From the NCBI GenBank assembly GCA_043746555.1, contig JAYTQU010000165.1, positions 1 through 19,568 of the forward strand: 19,568 nucleotides of DNA, in the 5' to 3' direction. Numbering within the stretch: the stretch's first letter is position 1; each line of letters opens with the position of its first letter. Positions 7,145 through 15,848 of the stretch are shown here, piece by piece. Below the pieces are notes generated by a model. That model saw only the letters and a program-made list of their open reading frames with translations, was not told the DNA's origin and did not search any database. This DNA comes from CAZQYC01 sp043746555 (GTDB lineage Bacteria; Pseudomonadota; Gammaproteobacteria; Steroidobacterales; Steroidobacteraceae). Both the position numbers and the translations under genes were made by a program.

Positions 7145-9609
7145 GCTCGCTCCCTCCTCGCCGCCGGGTTGGCGTGACTGTCGTTGGATGGTTCGCTCGC
7201 GTTGCCGGCGGTGCTGTTGCCGCCGATTTCGCGTGGTTCGTTGCTCAAGGTTCGCGTACTGCGATTCACTGCGATCATGGGCAGCTCGATACGCACGCGC
7301 GCGCCGCCGCCGGGCGCATTATCCGCTTCGATTCGGCCGCCGTGTTCTTCGACAATTTTTTTCACGATCGCGAGGCCGAGGCCCGTTCCTTTGGGTTTGG
7401 TCGTCATGTACGGATCGAACATGCGTCCCAACATATCGGGTGAAAATCCCGGTCCGTTATCTTTTACGACGATTCGCGCCATGTTGCCGTAGGGAACTCG
7501 TTGGGTTCGGAGCACGAGGCGGGCTTCGGCAGAGGCCTCGACATGAATCTCGACATTGGCATCGGCTCGTGTCGGCTGAGCGTACCCTTTGTCCTGTTGG
7601 GCGTCTAACGCTTCAAAAGCGTTGCCGATCAAGTTGTGCAGCACTTGGCGCAAGCGACCGCGGTCGGCTTCGATCTCGCCAAGATCGTTGTCGAGTTCGA
7701 GCTGCACTCGATGTTGCGGATCTTCGGCGCTATAGAGTTCGGACACCTCGACGACCAGTTGATTGAGATCGAAGCGAGTGACATCCATCGCCGGCGTACG
7801 CGCGTATTCGCTAAACGCGTTCACCATCTCCTTCATCGCTTCCACCTGTTGCACGATGGTGTGCGTGGCGCGTTCCAAGATCTGTGCATCGCCGCTATTC
7901 ATCGAGCCGAGCAATTTATGACGCAAACGCTCGGCCGATAGACGAATCGGCGTCAACGGATTTTTGATTTCATGCGCAAGTCGTCGAGCGACTTCGCCCC
8001 ACGCCGCATCGCGCTGCGCTTGCAGCAACGCGGTGATATCGTCGAACACAATCACGTATCCGCCAACGTGGCCGCCGTCCTCCTGACTCTTGGATTCGAA
8101 AGCGCTTGAAGTTCCGGCGGGCGACGACACATTCCCCGACAAGGCGGTACACGCACACATCAGCACGCGTCGCGTGGAATCCGATCGCAAGATCAATTGC
8201 TCGCGCCATTCGGTCTGGCCCACGTCCAAATGAGCGCGACATGCGGCCGTAAATTGCTCGAACAGCGGTAAGCCGACGGCAGCGTCGGCAAGCGATTTGC
8301 CGATTAGGCCATCGATTTCGCCGCCTAAGATTCCCGCAGCAGCTTGATTCCAAGTGCGAATCGTCAGATCCGGTTCGAGTGATACGACTCCGGTGGATAG
8401 TCGCGCGAGTATCACAGCCAGATTGGTGCGTTCCGTTTCCACGGCATCTTGACTGCGACGCGCTTCCTCGCGCGCACGTGAGAGACGCTTGGTCATATCG
8501 TTAAACGAATGCACGAGCATGCCAAGTTCGTCGTGCGACGGCAGCGGCAAGCGCGTATCGAGATCGCCTTGCGCCACCGCGCGCGTGCCTTGAACGAGAG
8601 TCTGAATCGGTTGCACCAAACGGCGCGCAACCCAAAACGCGCCGTACAACGCAGCGAACGTGGCCATTAACAAAACCAGCGTAAGTGTCAGACTGAAACT
8701 CGTCTTGAGCGGTTCTCGAAGCCGTGCTTTTTCCGCGTACTGCTGATAAGCGGTCTCGACGGTATCGGCCAATTCGCTGAGTCGTCCTTCCACCGGATAC
8801 AGCGCTTGTAGAATGCGCAATTCGCCGCCGGGACGAGCGGCGACTACGGGGGCAACGACGCGAATCAGATAGTCGCCGCCCGCAAGCGGCTCGATGTTCA
8901 CGTACGGTCGTCCCTGCCGCACCTGCCAAACAACATCGTTCGGCAGTGTCGTCGGCAACAGCTCGCCTTTAGAGCCGATTGGTTGCTCGTCGATCGGACG
9001 ATCGATGCTGGTTGCGATAATGCGGCTATTCGCGCCGAGTAACGTGACTTCGCGCGCGCCGACGCGTCGCCGCTGATCGCTGAGCATGTGCAGTGCCGAC
9101 GAGTTGCTTGCGCCGGCAAGTTGGTCGGCCATAGTGAGCGTGCGCTGCAAATTTTCGCGCATGCGTAAGTCGAGTGCGGCGCGCGACAAAGTGAGCGCAT
9201 CGCTGAGTCCTTGTCGGACTTCGACGAAGAACCAGCTGTCGATCCCGCGATTGATGAACTGCACGGAAAAATAAAACAGCAAAAGAATCGGCGTGATGGC
9301 AAGGAAGCCGAACATCCACACCATGCGCGCTTCCAAGCGCGAACCGATCTCGCGCGCGCGCCAACTGCGTATCAAGCGAACCAATCTGCCGCCGATCAAT
9401 GCCGTCAACGTTATGAGTCCGGCGGCATTGATAAGCAAAATCCAACCGTGCAAGTCGGAAAAGCGCGCCGAATTTTGCACCGATTGCGCCATCATCAATA
9501 CGGCGGTGAGCCACAGCGCTACGCCACTCGACGCCAGCACAGCGACGACCACGCGGCGCAGTCGAAGCGCGCGTCCGCCTGAGTCGGCGTCGAGTGATTT
9601 GTTTATCAT
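7141..9609 (-). CDS. ntrY: NtrY-type membrane sensor histidine kinase
   Basis: From the ATG at 9609 the protein has 822 residues: transmembrane segments near 20-41, 55-75 and 97-118, an extracytoplasmic sensor region (about 120-300), a fourth membrane segment (about 305-327), HAMP (330-380), PAS (about 395-525), a HisKA box with phospho-acceptor H546 (LAHEIKNPLTPIRLSAERL) and a HATPase domain with N box LHNLIGNAFEAL and G boxes DNGPGFS and KGTGLGLAIVKKI. It should phosphorylate NtrX. The ATG at 9609 overlaps the DUF4390 stop as ATGA, the normal coupled arrangement; in-frame starts at 9621 and 9672 lie inside DUF4390 and are less likely. Between the PAS core and H box there is a Ser/Gly-rich insertion (about 491-516) that looks like a flexible loop. 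NtrY kinases respond in various species to nitrogen, redox or envelope state; the signal here is unknown. Confidence 0.94.
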   Translation of the reverse strand: MINKSLDADSGGRALRLRRVVVAVLASSGVALWLTAVLMMAQSVQNSARFSDLHGWILLINAAGLITLTALIGGRLVRLIRSWRAREIGSRLEARMVWMFGFLAITPILLLFYFSVQFINRGIDSWFFVEVRQGLSDALTLSRAALDLRMRENLQRTLTMADQLAGASNSSALHMLSDQRRRVGAREVTLLGANSRIIATSIDRPIDEQPIGSKGELLPTTLPNDVVWQVRQGRPYVNIEPLAGGDYLIRVVAPVVAARPGGELRILQALYPVEGRLSELADTVETAYQQYAEKARLREPLKTSFSLTLTLVLLMATFAALYGAFWVARRLVQPIQTLVQGTRAVAQGDLDTRLPLPSHDELGMLVHSFNDMTKRLSRAREEARRSQDAVETERTNLAVILARLSTGVVSLEPDLTIRTWNQAAAGILGGEIDGLIGKSLADAAVGLPLFEQFTAACRAHLDVGQTEWREQLILRSDSTRRVLMCACTALSGNVSSPAGTSSAFESKSQEDGGHVGGYVIVFDDITALLQAQRDAAWGEVARRLAHEIKNPLTPIRLSAERLRHKLLGSMNSGDAQILERATHTIVQQVEAMKEMVNAFSEYARTPAMDVTRFDLNQLVVEVSELYSAEDPQHRVQLELDNDLGEIEADRGRLRQVLHNLIGNAFEALDAQQDKGYAQPTRADANVEIHVEASAEARLVLRTQRVPYGNMARIVVKDNGPGFSPDMLGRMFDPYMTTKPKGTGLGLAIVKKIVEEHGGRIEADNAPGGGARVRIELPMIAVNRSTRTLSNEPREIGGNSTAGNASEPSNDSHANPAARRERA

Positions 9610-10181
9610 GGTAACGGCCATGTGTACCACACACTGCGTTGTCGCCAGTCGTCCGCCCAAAAAATCACCCAACGCAATGCTTCTGGCAGCGTGCGTATGT
9701 CGAGCGTTGCGCGCAGACTAAATTCGTAATTCTCACCCCGTTCGATCAGGGAAACGTCGAGGATTGGCAAACTGTGAATCGTGGTTAGCGAGTCGAGCGC
9801 CGCGTCTAATGTCGCAAAGGAAGTTTGATCGCCACTGTTGAGATTGCGCACCACGAAACGCTCGCTCAACGCGTGAAAACTGAGTTCGTACTGTTGCCGG
9901 AGTTGCGCAACCGACGCGTCGAACCAGAAGCGACGCGATCGATGCAGAGCGAGATCGATGTCGAGCGTCAGTACGACGCCGTCGCGCACCGCTTGTCGCG
10001 CGCCATCCGGAAGAGTAAACGCGAACTGCGCGGTCAACAGGTAGATGCCGTCGATCGGTTCGACATACGCGGAACGGATTTCAAATTGCGTGTCTGCCGC
10101 GACACTCGGCAGCGACAACGCCAAGCACGCGAGCGCTAAGCCGCGGGCGAGGAACGATGAACGATGAGTGAAGGCGGACAT
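9606..10181 (-). CDS. DUF4390 secreted protein upstream of ntrY
   Basis: This 191-residue protein has a cleavable signal peptide (RGLALACLALSLPSVAA/DTQF) and then a mostly beta-strand domain with the DUF4390 features 'FEIRSAYVEPIDGIYLLTAQFAFTLPDGARQAVRDGVVLTLDIDL', 'RRFWFDASVAQLRQQYELSFHALSERFVVRN' and 'SLPILDVSLIERGENYEFSLRATLDIRTLPEALR'. The end 'DDWRQRSVWYTWPLP' overlaps the ntrY start by four bases (ATGA). It should be periplasmic. DUF4390 has no assigned function; its position before ntrY suggests, as inference, that it feeds or tunes the NtrY sensor domain. The ATG at 10181 gives a complete signal peptide; no strong ribosome binding site is evident. A 71-base gap separates it from rsmB. 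Confidence 0.9.
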   Translation of the reverse strand: MSAFTHRSSFLARGLALACLALSLPSVAADTQFEIRSAYVEPIDGIYLLTAQFAFTLPDGARQAVRDGVVLTLDIDLALHRSRRFWFDASVAQLRQQYELSFHALSERFVVRNLNSGDQTSFATLDAALDSLTTIHSLPILDVSLIERGENYEFSLRATLDIRTLPEALRWVIFWADDWRQRSVWYTWPLP

Positions 10182-10252
10182 GGTTGAGTTGCAGACAATG
10201 TACTAGTTCGCGGCACCAACCGGATTGACTCGCGATTGAGTATCCGTCGCGC

Positions 10253-11572
10253 TTAATCGGTCTTTAAGAGGTAAGCATAATAGAAGCCATCCATTTGAGC
10301 TTCACCTGCGCGAATGGCCAGTCCTACGGTGCCTGCGGCAGATGGTGCGCCCGCGTTGCGGCAGGCGTCCACTGTTACATCGGCTGCGGCGCTTTCTTCC
10401 GCCAGAAAATTCGCCACGACGTCGCGTGTTTCCGCGCGTAACGCCGAACAACTCGAATAGAGCAGTGCGCCGCCGTTCGCAAGCAGTGGCCAAATGCGCC
10501 GCAGCATTTGCGCTTGGCGACGCGCAAGATCGGCAATATCGGTCCGGCGGCGTAATAGCTTGATATCCGGATGGCGACGAATCACGCCGGTCGCGGAGCA
10601 GGGCACATCAAGAAGAATGCGCTGAAAGCGTCTGCCGTCCCACCAGGTTTCCGGTTCGGCGGCATCGCCCGTTTGCACGCTGGCGGTTAAATGCAATCGA
10701 TCGAGGTTTTCTTGCACTTTACGAAGTCGTTCAGCCGAGACGTCGAGCGCGAGCAGTTCGGCGATGTCGGGTTGCAGTTCCAACAAGTGACAGGTTTTAC
10801 CACCCGGTGCGGCGCAAGCATCGAGCACGCGATCGCCACGCCGAGGCGCGAGCAAATGCGCAGCTAGTTGCGCGGCGGCGTCTTGAACGGATACATCGCC
10901 GTCGTCAAATCCCGGTAAGGCACGCACATCGACCGGCGTGTCGAGCCGCAGCGCTTCGCTTGCATAATCGCAACGCTGCGCATTTAGCCCTGCGACGCGC
11001 AGTTGTTGCAGGTAGTCACCTGTCGATACTCGACGTGTATTGACACGCAACCACATCGGCGGATGTGCATTGTTAGCGTCGAGAATCGCGGCGTAACTCT
11101 CGGGCCAATCTTGTTGGAGAGTTTCGATGAACCATTGAGGATGTGCCGTGCGCGATGAGATGTCGCTATCTAGTTGTGTAGCGAGTTGCGAGGACTCGCG
11201 TTGGCAACGACGCAAAACGGCATTCACGAGTCCGGCGGCTCGCGGTTGGTTTAGTGCGCGTGCGGCCTCCACGGTTTCGGCGACTGCGGCATGCGACGCG
11301 ATATCGGTGTGCATCAACTGAAACAAACCCACCAGCAACAGCGCGCGAATTTCAGGATCGAGTTCGTGTTGCGGTCGCGCAGACAATCGCTCGAGTGCGG
11401 CTTCCAAGCGAATCTGCCAGCGAATCGTGCCATACGCCAAGCTGCGCAATAGGCCACGTTCTTGCGGCGAACCGCTCGTGTTCGCGAGCAACGCATCCAG
11501 GGATTTTCCTTGCACGCTAACTTGGCTCACGATGCGCGCCGCGCGCGCACGAATTTCAGCGGGTGAAGTCAT
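10253..11572 (-). CDS. rsmB: 16S rRNA (cytosine-967 C5)-methyltransferase RsmB
   Basis: The 439-residue protein has the two-part RsmB architecture: an N-terminal NusB-like helical RNA-binding domain (about 1-135) and a Rossmann-fold SAM-dependent methyltransferase domain. The SAM-binding motif DACAAPGGKT is at 251-260, followed by LDVSAERL (276-283), the PCSATG motif with Cys325 and the SSCS motif with Cys375; these two cysteines sit at the same numbers as the release and nucleophile cysteines described for the E. coli enzyme. It methylates C967 of 16S rRNA in the decoding region. The start at 11572 is 13 bases after fmt, consistent with a def-fmt-rsmB operon. In E. coli trkA follows rsmB; here DUF4390-ntrY-ntrX follow instead. 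Confidence 0.97.
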   Translation of the reverse strand: MTSPAEIRARAARIVSQVSVQGKSLDALLANTSGSPQERGLLRSLAYGTIRWQIRLEAALERLSARPQHELDPEIRALLLVGLFQLMHTDIASHAAVAETVEAARALNQPRAAGLVNAVLRRCQRESSQLATQLDSDISSRTAHPQWFIETLQQDWPESYAAILDANNAHPPMWLRVNTRRVSTGDYLQQLRVAGLNAQRCDYASEALRLDTPVDVRALPGFDDGDVSVQDAAAQLAAHLLAPRRGDRVLDACAAPGGKTCHLLELQPDIAELLALDVSAERLRKVQENLDRLHLTASVQTGDAAEPETWWDGRRFQRILLDVPCSATGVIRRHPDIKLLRRRTDIADLARRQAQMLRRIWPLLANGGALLYSSCSALRAETRDVVANFLAEESAAADVTVDACRNAGAPSAAGTVGLAIRAGEAQMDGFYYAYLLKTD

Positions 11573-11585
11573 GTTGTTCGAGGGA

Positions 11586-12536
11586 TCATTCGACGGACTG
11601 ATCGCCCAGCCGCTCGCCGATCAAGCGATGTGCATGACAGAAGTCGGTTGCCGCCATCGCTTTGCGTCCCGCTAGTTGCAATCGGTGAATGATCAGCTGC
11701 CCACCGCCCGTCGCAACGGCAATGCCGGATTCGTCTGTCTTAATAACGGTACCTGGAGTTTCCCTGTTCGACTTCTCAAGCACGCTTGCCTCCCAGACTC
11801 GCAGCTGTTGTCCTTGCCAGCGTGTTTGTGCTATCGGCCAAGGATTGAAAGCTCGCACTTGGCGGTCTATATTTTGCGCCGAACTATTCCAATCGATCAG
11901 CGCTTCGTCCTTGCGAATTTTATGCGCATAGGTAACGCCGTCGTTCGACTGTGGCGTCGGTTCAAGTGCGCCACTTGCGTATTTTGGCAGCGATTCACGC
12001 AACGCTTGAGCGCCCAGTATCGCGAGCCGATCGTGCAAGCTCGCGGCGTTTTCGTGTGTCGCAATCGATGTCGGATGCGTGCTGATTACCGGACCGGTAT
12101 CGAGACCCGCTTCCATCCGCATGATGCTGATTCCAGTTTGCGCGTCGCCAGCGAGTAGCGCCCGTTGAATTGGCGCGGCGCCCCGCCAACGCGGCAACAA
12201 CGAGCCATGAATGTTCACACACCCTAATCGCGGTATAGCGAGAATGTTTTGCGGCAAGATGAGTCCGTAAGCGACGACGATCATGACATCGGGCGCGAAG
12301 CCGGCAAGACGAGTGACGGCGTTTGTTTCGCGCAGCGTTTGCGGTTGTTCAACATGTAGGCCATGCCGAATTGCGGCGGCTTTGACAGCGCTCATCTGAA
12401 TTTTTTGTCCACGTCCCGCAGGACGATCGGGTTGCGTATATACCGCCGCAACGCGATGACCGACCGCAACCAATGCATCGAGCGCGGCCACGGAGAATTC
12501 GGGTGTGCCGGCAAAAACGATAGTCAGTGCGGTCAT
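11586..12536 (-). CDS. fmt: Methionyl-tRNA formyltransferase
   Basis: The 316-residue enzyme transfers a formyl group from 10-formyl-tetrahydrofolate to the methionine on initiator tRNA. The N-terminal formyltransferase fold shows FAGTPEFSVAALDAL (8-22) and the catalytic set N108 and H110 in NIHGSLLPRWRGAAPIQRA and D146 in GLDTGP. The C-terminal tRNA-binding barrel (about 207-316) has IDWNSSAQNIDRQVRAFNPWP. Length is normal for the family. It starts 15 bases after the def stop and is followed 13 bases later by rsmB, so these three genes form one operon. No clear Shine-Dalgarno precedes the ATG, which suggests dependence on translation of def. Confidence 0.98.
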   Translation of the reverse strand: MTALTIVFAGTPEFSVAALDALVAVGHRVAAVYTQPDRPAGRGQKIQMSAVKAAAIRHGLHVEQPQTLRETNAVTRLAGFAPDVMIVVAYGLILPQNILAIPRLGCVNIHGSLLPRWRGAAPIQRALLAGDAQTGISIMRMEAGLDTGPVISTHPTSIATHENAASLHDRLAILGAQALRESLPKYASGALEPTPQSNDGVTYAHKIRKDEALIDWNSSAQNIDRQVRAFNPWPIAQTRWQGQQLRVWEASVLEKSNRETPGTVIKTDESGIAVATGGGQLIIHRLQLAGRKAMAATDFCHAHRLIGERLGDQSVE

Positions 12537-12551
12537 TGACGACAGACAACG

Positions 12552-13094
12552 CTAAATGGCCGGCGTCTTGTGCGCGTCGCTACGTTGAGCGGGTTTTCGA
12601 TCCTTGCGCTCCTTTTCGAGCTTACCGCGAATGCGAGTACGTTTGAGTTCGGACAGATAGTCGACAAAGAGTTTTCCCTCTAAGTGATCCATTTCGTGTT
12701 GAATGCAGACGGCCAATAAACCTACTGCATCCATCTCGAACGAGATGCCGTTACGATCGAGTGCGCGCACGGTAATACGGTCGGCGCGACGTACTTTTTC
12801 GAAGATGCCGGGGACGGAGAGGCAGCCTTCTTCGGTTTCCTCTTCGCCGGCGCGCTTCAGGATTTCCGGGTTGATGAGGACCAACGGTCGCGAGTGATCT
12901 TCGCTAATGTCGATGACTAATAGTCGTTGATGCACATCGACCTGACTTGCCGCCAAACCGACACCCGGCGCGGCGTACATGGTTTCAAACATGTCGTCGA
13001 TCAAAGTCCGCAGCGCATCGTTCACGTCGGTGACGGTTTTCGCCTTAGTGCGCAGGCGCGGATCGGGAAATTCGAGAATATCCAGGATTGCCAT
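12552..13094 (-). CDS. def: Peptide deformylase
   Basis: The 180-residue enzyme removes the formyl group from nascent proteins. All three motifs are intact: GVGLAASQ (44-51), EGCLS with metal ligand Cys91, and QHEMDH with His133, catalytic Glu134 and His137. A basic C-terminal helix (about 150-175, rich in Lys/Arg) matches the ribosome-binding tail of gammaproteobacterial Def. The ATG at 13094 has GGGG four bases upstream. It is the first gene of the leftward operon with fmt and rsmB, and faces the LysM gene across a 346-base divergent region. Confidence 0.98.
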   Translation of the reverse strand: MAILDILEFPDPRLRTKAKTVTDVNDALRTLIDDMFETMYAAPGVGLAASQVDVHQRLLVIDISEDHSRPLVLINPEILKRAGEEETEEGCLSVPGIFEKVRRADRITVRALDRNGISFEMDAVGLLAVCIQHEMDHLEGKLFVDYLSELKRTRIRGKLEKERKDRKPAQRSDAHKTPAI

Positions 13095-13440
13095 ACTGCC
13101 CCAAACTCATTGCCGGTACGCTCGTTAGGCCGGAATGAGACGTCCGTCTCGATGCCGCCTGCGAACTCGTGCATTCCGTGCGGAAATGCTGCTAAAGTTA
13201 GGTCATCGTTGAACTTAATGTCGGTTCTATTGGTGTCGGTCGCGGCGCGGGTTTGCTGTTTGCAATGAGCGATACCGCTGGCGCGCCGATCTGCCGATGA
13301 TACTCGATTCGACGACTAACTCGGGCCGCAAGCGTTCGGTTGCTTGCAAGCGTCGCACTCGGCTCGATCTCAGTACACGTTTAAGCGTAAACGTAAGAGC
13401 GAACTGCAATAGTGAATTCAAGATGGAGCCTGTTCAGCGC
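13095..13440. promoter_or_regulatory. Divergent intergenic region between def and the LysM gene
   Basis: This 346-base region should hold promoters for both the def operon and the LysM-dprA-smg-topA group. By eye I find no -35/-10 pair good enough to call. It holds two small hairpins: GAGACG/CGTCTC (13137-13142 and 13145-13150, two-base loop), 43 bases upstream of def, and ACGTTTA/TAAACGT (13377-13383 and 13388-13394), 46 bases upstream of the LysM start. An open frame extends the LysM gene back to 13297, but those codons (MILDSTTNSGRKRS...) lack a signal peptide and look non-coding. No tRNA or ncRNA is evident. Confidence 0.5.
13377..13394. repeat. 7-bp inverted repeat upstream of the LysM gene
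   Basis: ACGTTTA (13377-13383) and TAAACGT (13388-13394) are exact reverse complements around a four-base AGCG spacer. Placed 46 bases before the chosen LysM start, it may be a 5' leader hairpin or an operator. No terminator-like U-run follows. Confidence 0.4.
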
Positions 13441-14667
13441 ATGAAAACTGCGATTACCCCCGTTCAGAATGTCCGCTCCAAGGCGTCGGCCTTGGTAGCG
13501 CTAGTCACCGCTTCGCTCACTGCCTTTGGCGTTGGCGTCATCGCGTTGGCCCATGCTCAAGAAGCACAACAGCCCCCGGTTCAACAACCAGATGCGCCGC
13601 GCACTGTGGCAACCGGCAGCGGCATTCCGCTTGCCGCCGATGCGCCGGATCGCTACACGGTAAAGCAGGGCGATACGCTGTGGGATATTTCGAAAGTGTT
13701 TTTGCGCGATCCGTGGTATTGGCCGGAAATCTGGTACGTGAATCCGCAAATCAAGAATCCTCATCTAATTTATCCGGGTGACGTTTTGGTATTAGTGAAA
13801 GGCGGCGCCCAACCGCAGGTGACAATCGCGGAGCGTGGGCCTGAAGGCACGGCGGCGGAAGCTGCGACGCCTGCCGATGCAGGCCGCGGCGAGCCGACCG
13901 TCAAGCTCTCGCCGAAAATTAGATCGACGCCCATCACGGCCGCAGTGACCGCCATTTCATACGACAGCATCGCTGCGTTCCTTGGGCGACCGACTTTGAT
14001 GAGCAAAGAGGAAGTGAAGTCCGGCCCCTATGTGGTCGCGCTGCGCGACGATCACGTTATCGGCGGAGCCGGTAACGATGTCTATGCGCGCGGAATCAAA
14101 AACGCGATCGAGAATACGCGCTTCAATATCATGCATGTAGATGACGCGCTGCGCGATCCCGAGACCGACAAGGTGCTCGGTTATCGTGGCGTTTATGCCG
14201 GAACGGGTGCAGTCACCGCGCCGGGGGATCCGGCAAAACTCGCCATTCGCGATACCGCTCGCGAAGTTCTCGGCGGCGATAAGCTATTTCCGGAGCATGT
14301 CGCCATTGAGCTGGATTTTCTACCGCGAGCGCCCTCAAGCGACGTGCGAGGATCAATCATGGCGGTGAGCGGCGTGAGCGTCGCCGGCGCGCGCGATGTC
14401 GTCGCGATCAATCGTGGCGGCAAGCAGGGTCTGGAAGTCGGCAATGTGCTGGCAATTCTGCATAAAGGCGAGACGATAACCGATCGGTACGCGGGAGGCA
14501 GCGCCACGGGCGATGGATATAGCGGTTCTATAGACAAGAAGGTTAAATTGCCGGACGAACGAATCGGGCTCGTCATGGTCTTCAAGACCTACGAAAAAAT
14601 GAGTTACGGGCTCATCATGGAAGCAACACACCCGGTGCGAAACGGCGATATTGTTCGTACACCCTAA
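13441..14667 (+). CDS. LysM domain-containing secreted protein
   Basis: From the ATG at 13441 the protein is 408 residues. A signal peptide (ASALVALVTASLTAFGVGVIALAHAQ) is followed by a Pro/Gln-rich linker and one LysM domain at about 71-119 (RYTVKQGDTLWDISKVFLRDPWYWPEIWYVNPQIKN.. to LIYPGDVLVLV), which binds peptidoglycan. The remaining 290 residues form a conserved but unnamed region with repeated beta-rich stretches such as 'GPYVVALRDDHVIGGAGNDVYARG', 'GYRGVYAGTGAV' and 'NRGGKQGLEVGNVLAILHKGE'. The start was chosen because it gives a clean signal peptide, with GGAG 11 bases before it; an ATG at 13423 is the main alternative. Orthologues are commonly found between def and dprA in gammaproteobacteria. 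Periplasmic; function unknown. Confidence 0.92.
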   Translation: MKTAITPVQNVRSKASALVALVTASLTAFGVGVIALAHAQEAQQPPVQQPDAPRTVATGSGIPLAADAPDRYTVKQGDTLWDISKVFLRDPWYWPEIWYVNPQIKNPHLIYPGDVLVLVKGGAQPQVTIAERGPEGTAAEAATPADAGRGEPTVKLSPKIRSTPITAAVTAISYDSIAAFLGRPTLMSKEEVKSGPYVVALRDDHVIGGAGNDVYARGIKNAIENTRFNIMHVDDALRDPETDKVLGYRGVYAGTGAVTAPGDPAKLAIRDTAREVLGGDKLFPEHVAIELDFLPRAPSSDVRGSIMAVSGVSVAGARDVVAINRGGKQGLEVGNVLAILHKGETITDRYAGGSATGDGYSGSIDKKVKLPDERIGLVMVFKTYEKMSYGLIMEATHPVRNGDIVRTP

Positions 14668-14692
14668 AACCTAGTAACTGGAGAACGCGCTC

Positions 14693-15805
14693 ATGGACGA
14701 GCTTAAATCGTGGTTGATTCTCGCGCGCGCGCCGGGCGTTCATGCTCGCGTCCTCGCAGAACTGTTGCGGAAATTTTCATCGGTCGAAGCGATCGCGCGA
14801 GCGCCGGCGGCGGCGCTACATGGCGCTGGATTATCCGCTCAGGCGGTTGCCGCGATTTCCAAACCCAATCATGCGCAACTGGATGTCGATGCAAGCTGGC
14901 TGAGCACGATTGGGAATTCGTTTGTTTCTTGTCAGTCGCAAGACTATCCCGTGTTGCTTGCTGAGATTTCCGATGCCCCGATCGGTCTGTTCGTGCGCGG
15001 CAACGCAAGTGTGCTCAGCCTCCCTCAGCTCGCGATAGTCGGGTCGCGCAATCCCACCGCCAGCGGACGCGAGACTGCCGAATCCTTCGCTGCGCATCTC
15101 GCCAACTGCGGATTGGCCATCACCAGCGGACTTGCCATCGGTATCGATGCTGCGAGCCATGAAGGTGCGTTGCGTGCAGGTGGCGTCACCGTCGCAGTGT
15201 GCGGGACGGGATTGGACACCGTGTATCCGCGCAGTCATGTCGCACTGGCCGAGCGAATTATCGAGCGCGGCGCATTGGTGTCGGAGTTTCCACCGAACAC
15301 ACCCCCGCATAAGTTTCATTTTCCGCGGCGCAATCGCATCATTAGTGCACTATCGCTCGGCACACTGGTGGTCGAAGCTGCGATACATAGCGGATCGTTG
15401 ATTACCGCGAAGTACGCCGCCGAGCAAGGTCGCGAAGTGTTCGCGATTCCCGGTTCGATTCACAATCCCATGGCGCGCGGCTGTCACCAGTTATTGCGCC
15501 AAGGCGCGAAATTAGTGGAGTCGGCCGAAGATATCTTGAGCGAATTGGGCCCGCTGGCCGCGACGCTTCAGCGCATTACTACGCCAGCTTTACCAAGCGA
15601 CGCCACGGCAAAATTCGGTGCGCCGTTGGACAAGGACTACAAAATGCTGTTAGATGCGCTCGGCTTCGATCCCGCGAGTATCGATCAATTGATCGAGCGC
15701 AGTGGGCTAAAACCCGAAGTCATTGCGTCGATGCTCTTGATTCTGGAGCTGGAAGGTCGCATAGAATCCATGCCCGGAGCCTTATACGTGCGTGTGACCG
15801 GTTAA
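14693..15805 (+). CDS. dprA: DNA-processing protein DprA (Smf)
   Basis: The 370-residue protein loads RecA on single-stranded DNA taken up during natural transformation. It has an N-terminal SAM-like helical domain (about 1-75), the Rossmann fold core with VGSRNP (116-121), GLAIGIDAASH (146-156), CGTGLDTVYP (170-179), the FPRRNRIISAL motif (210-220) and SGSLITAKYAAEQGREVFAIPG (233-254), and a C-terminal winged-helix domain (about 310-370). Length is normal. GGAG lies 9 bases before the ATG. It starts 25 bases after the LysM gene and is probably co-transcribed with it. An intact copy leaves open whether the cell is competent, since many non-competent species keep the gene. Confidence 0.97.
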   Translation: MDELKSWLILARAPGVHARVLAELLRKFSSVEAIARAPAAALHGAGLSAQAVAAISKPNHAQLDVDASWLSTIGNSFVSCQSQDYPVLLAEISDAPIGLFVRGNASVLSLPQLAIVGSRNPTASGRETAESFAAHLANCGLAITSGLAIGIDAASHEGALRAGGVTVAVCGTGLDTVYPRSHVALAERIIERGALVSEFPPNTPPHKFHFPRRNRIISALSLGTLVVEAAIHSGSLITAKYAAEQGREVFAIPGSIHNPMARGCHQLLRQGAKLVESAEDILSELGPLAATLQRITTPALPSDATAKFGAPLDKDYKMLLDALGFDPASIDQLIERSGLKPEVIASMLLILELEGRIESMPGALYVRVTG

Positions 15806-15814
15806 TACCGACTC

Positions 15815-15840
15815 CGGTTTTTCGAGGCGGTTTTTCGAGG
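15815..15840. repeat. 13-bp tandem duplication upstream of smg
   Basis: CGGTTTTTCGAGG occurs twice head to tail (15815-15827 and 15828-15840) and is followed by a further CGG. It lies between the dprA stop and the smg start, and the bases after the second copy give the smg ribosome binding site (CGGAG). Two exact adjacent copies suggest a replication-slippage event. Confidence 0.8.
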
Positions 15841-15848
15841 CGGAGATA

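Noticed and set aside
9610..9672. Longer NtrY start at 9672
   Set aside because: It would overlap DUF4390 by over 60 bases with no ribosome binding site, while the ATG at 9609 gives the standard ATGA overlap.
13207..13237. Sigma-E-like GAACTT element upstream of the LysM gene
   Set aside because: No matching TCTRA-type -10 lies 16-17 bases downstream; the half-site alone is not evidence.
13297..13440. Upstream extension of the LysM gene to an ATG at 13297
   Set aside because: The extra residues would place 48 hydrophilic, Arg-rich residues before the signal peptide, which would be unusual for a secreted protein.
15798..15822. Possible intrinsic terminator after dprA
   Set aside because: ACCGG and CCGGT can pair and are followed by five T, but the stem is only 5 bp with a 12-base loop, overlaps the dprA stop and the T run belongs to the 13-bp duplication.
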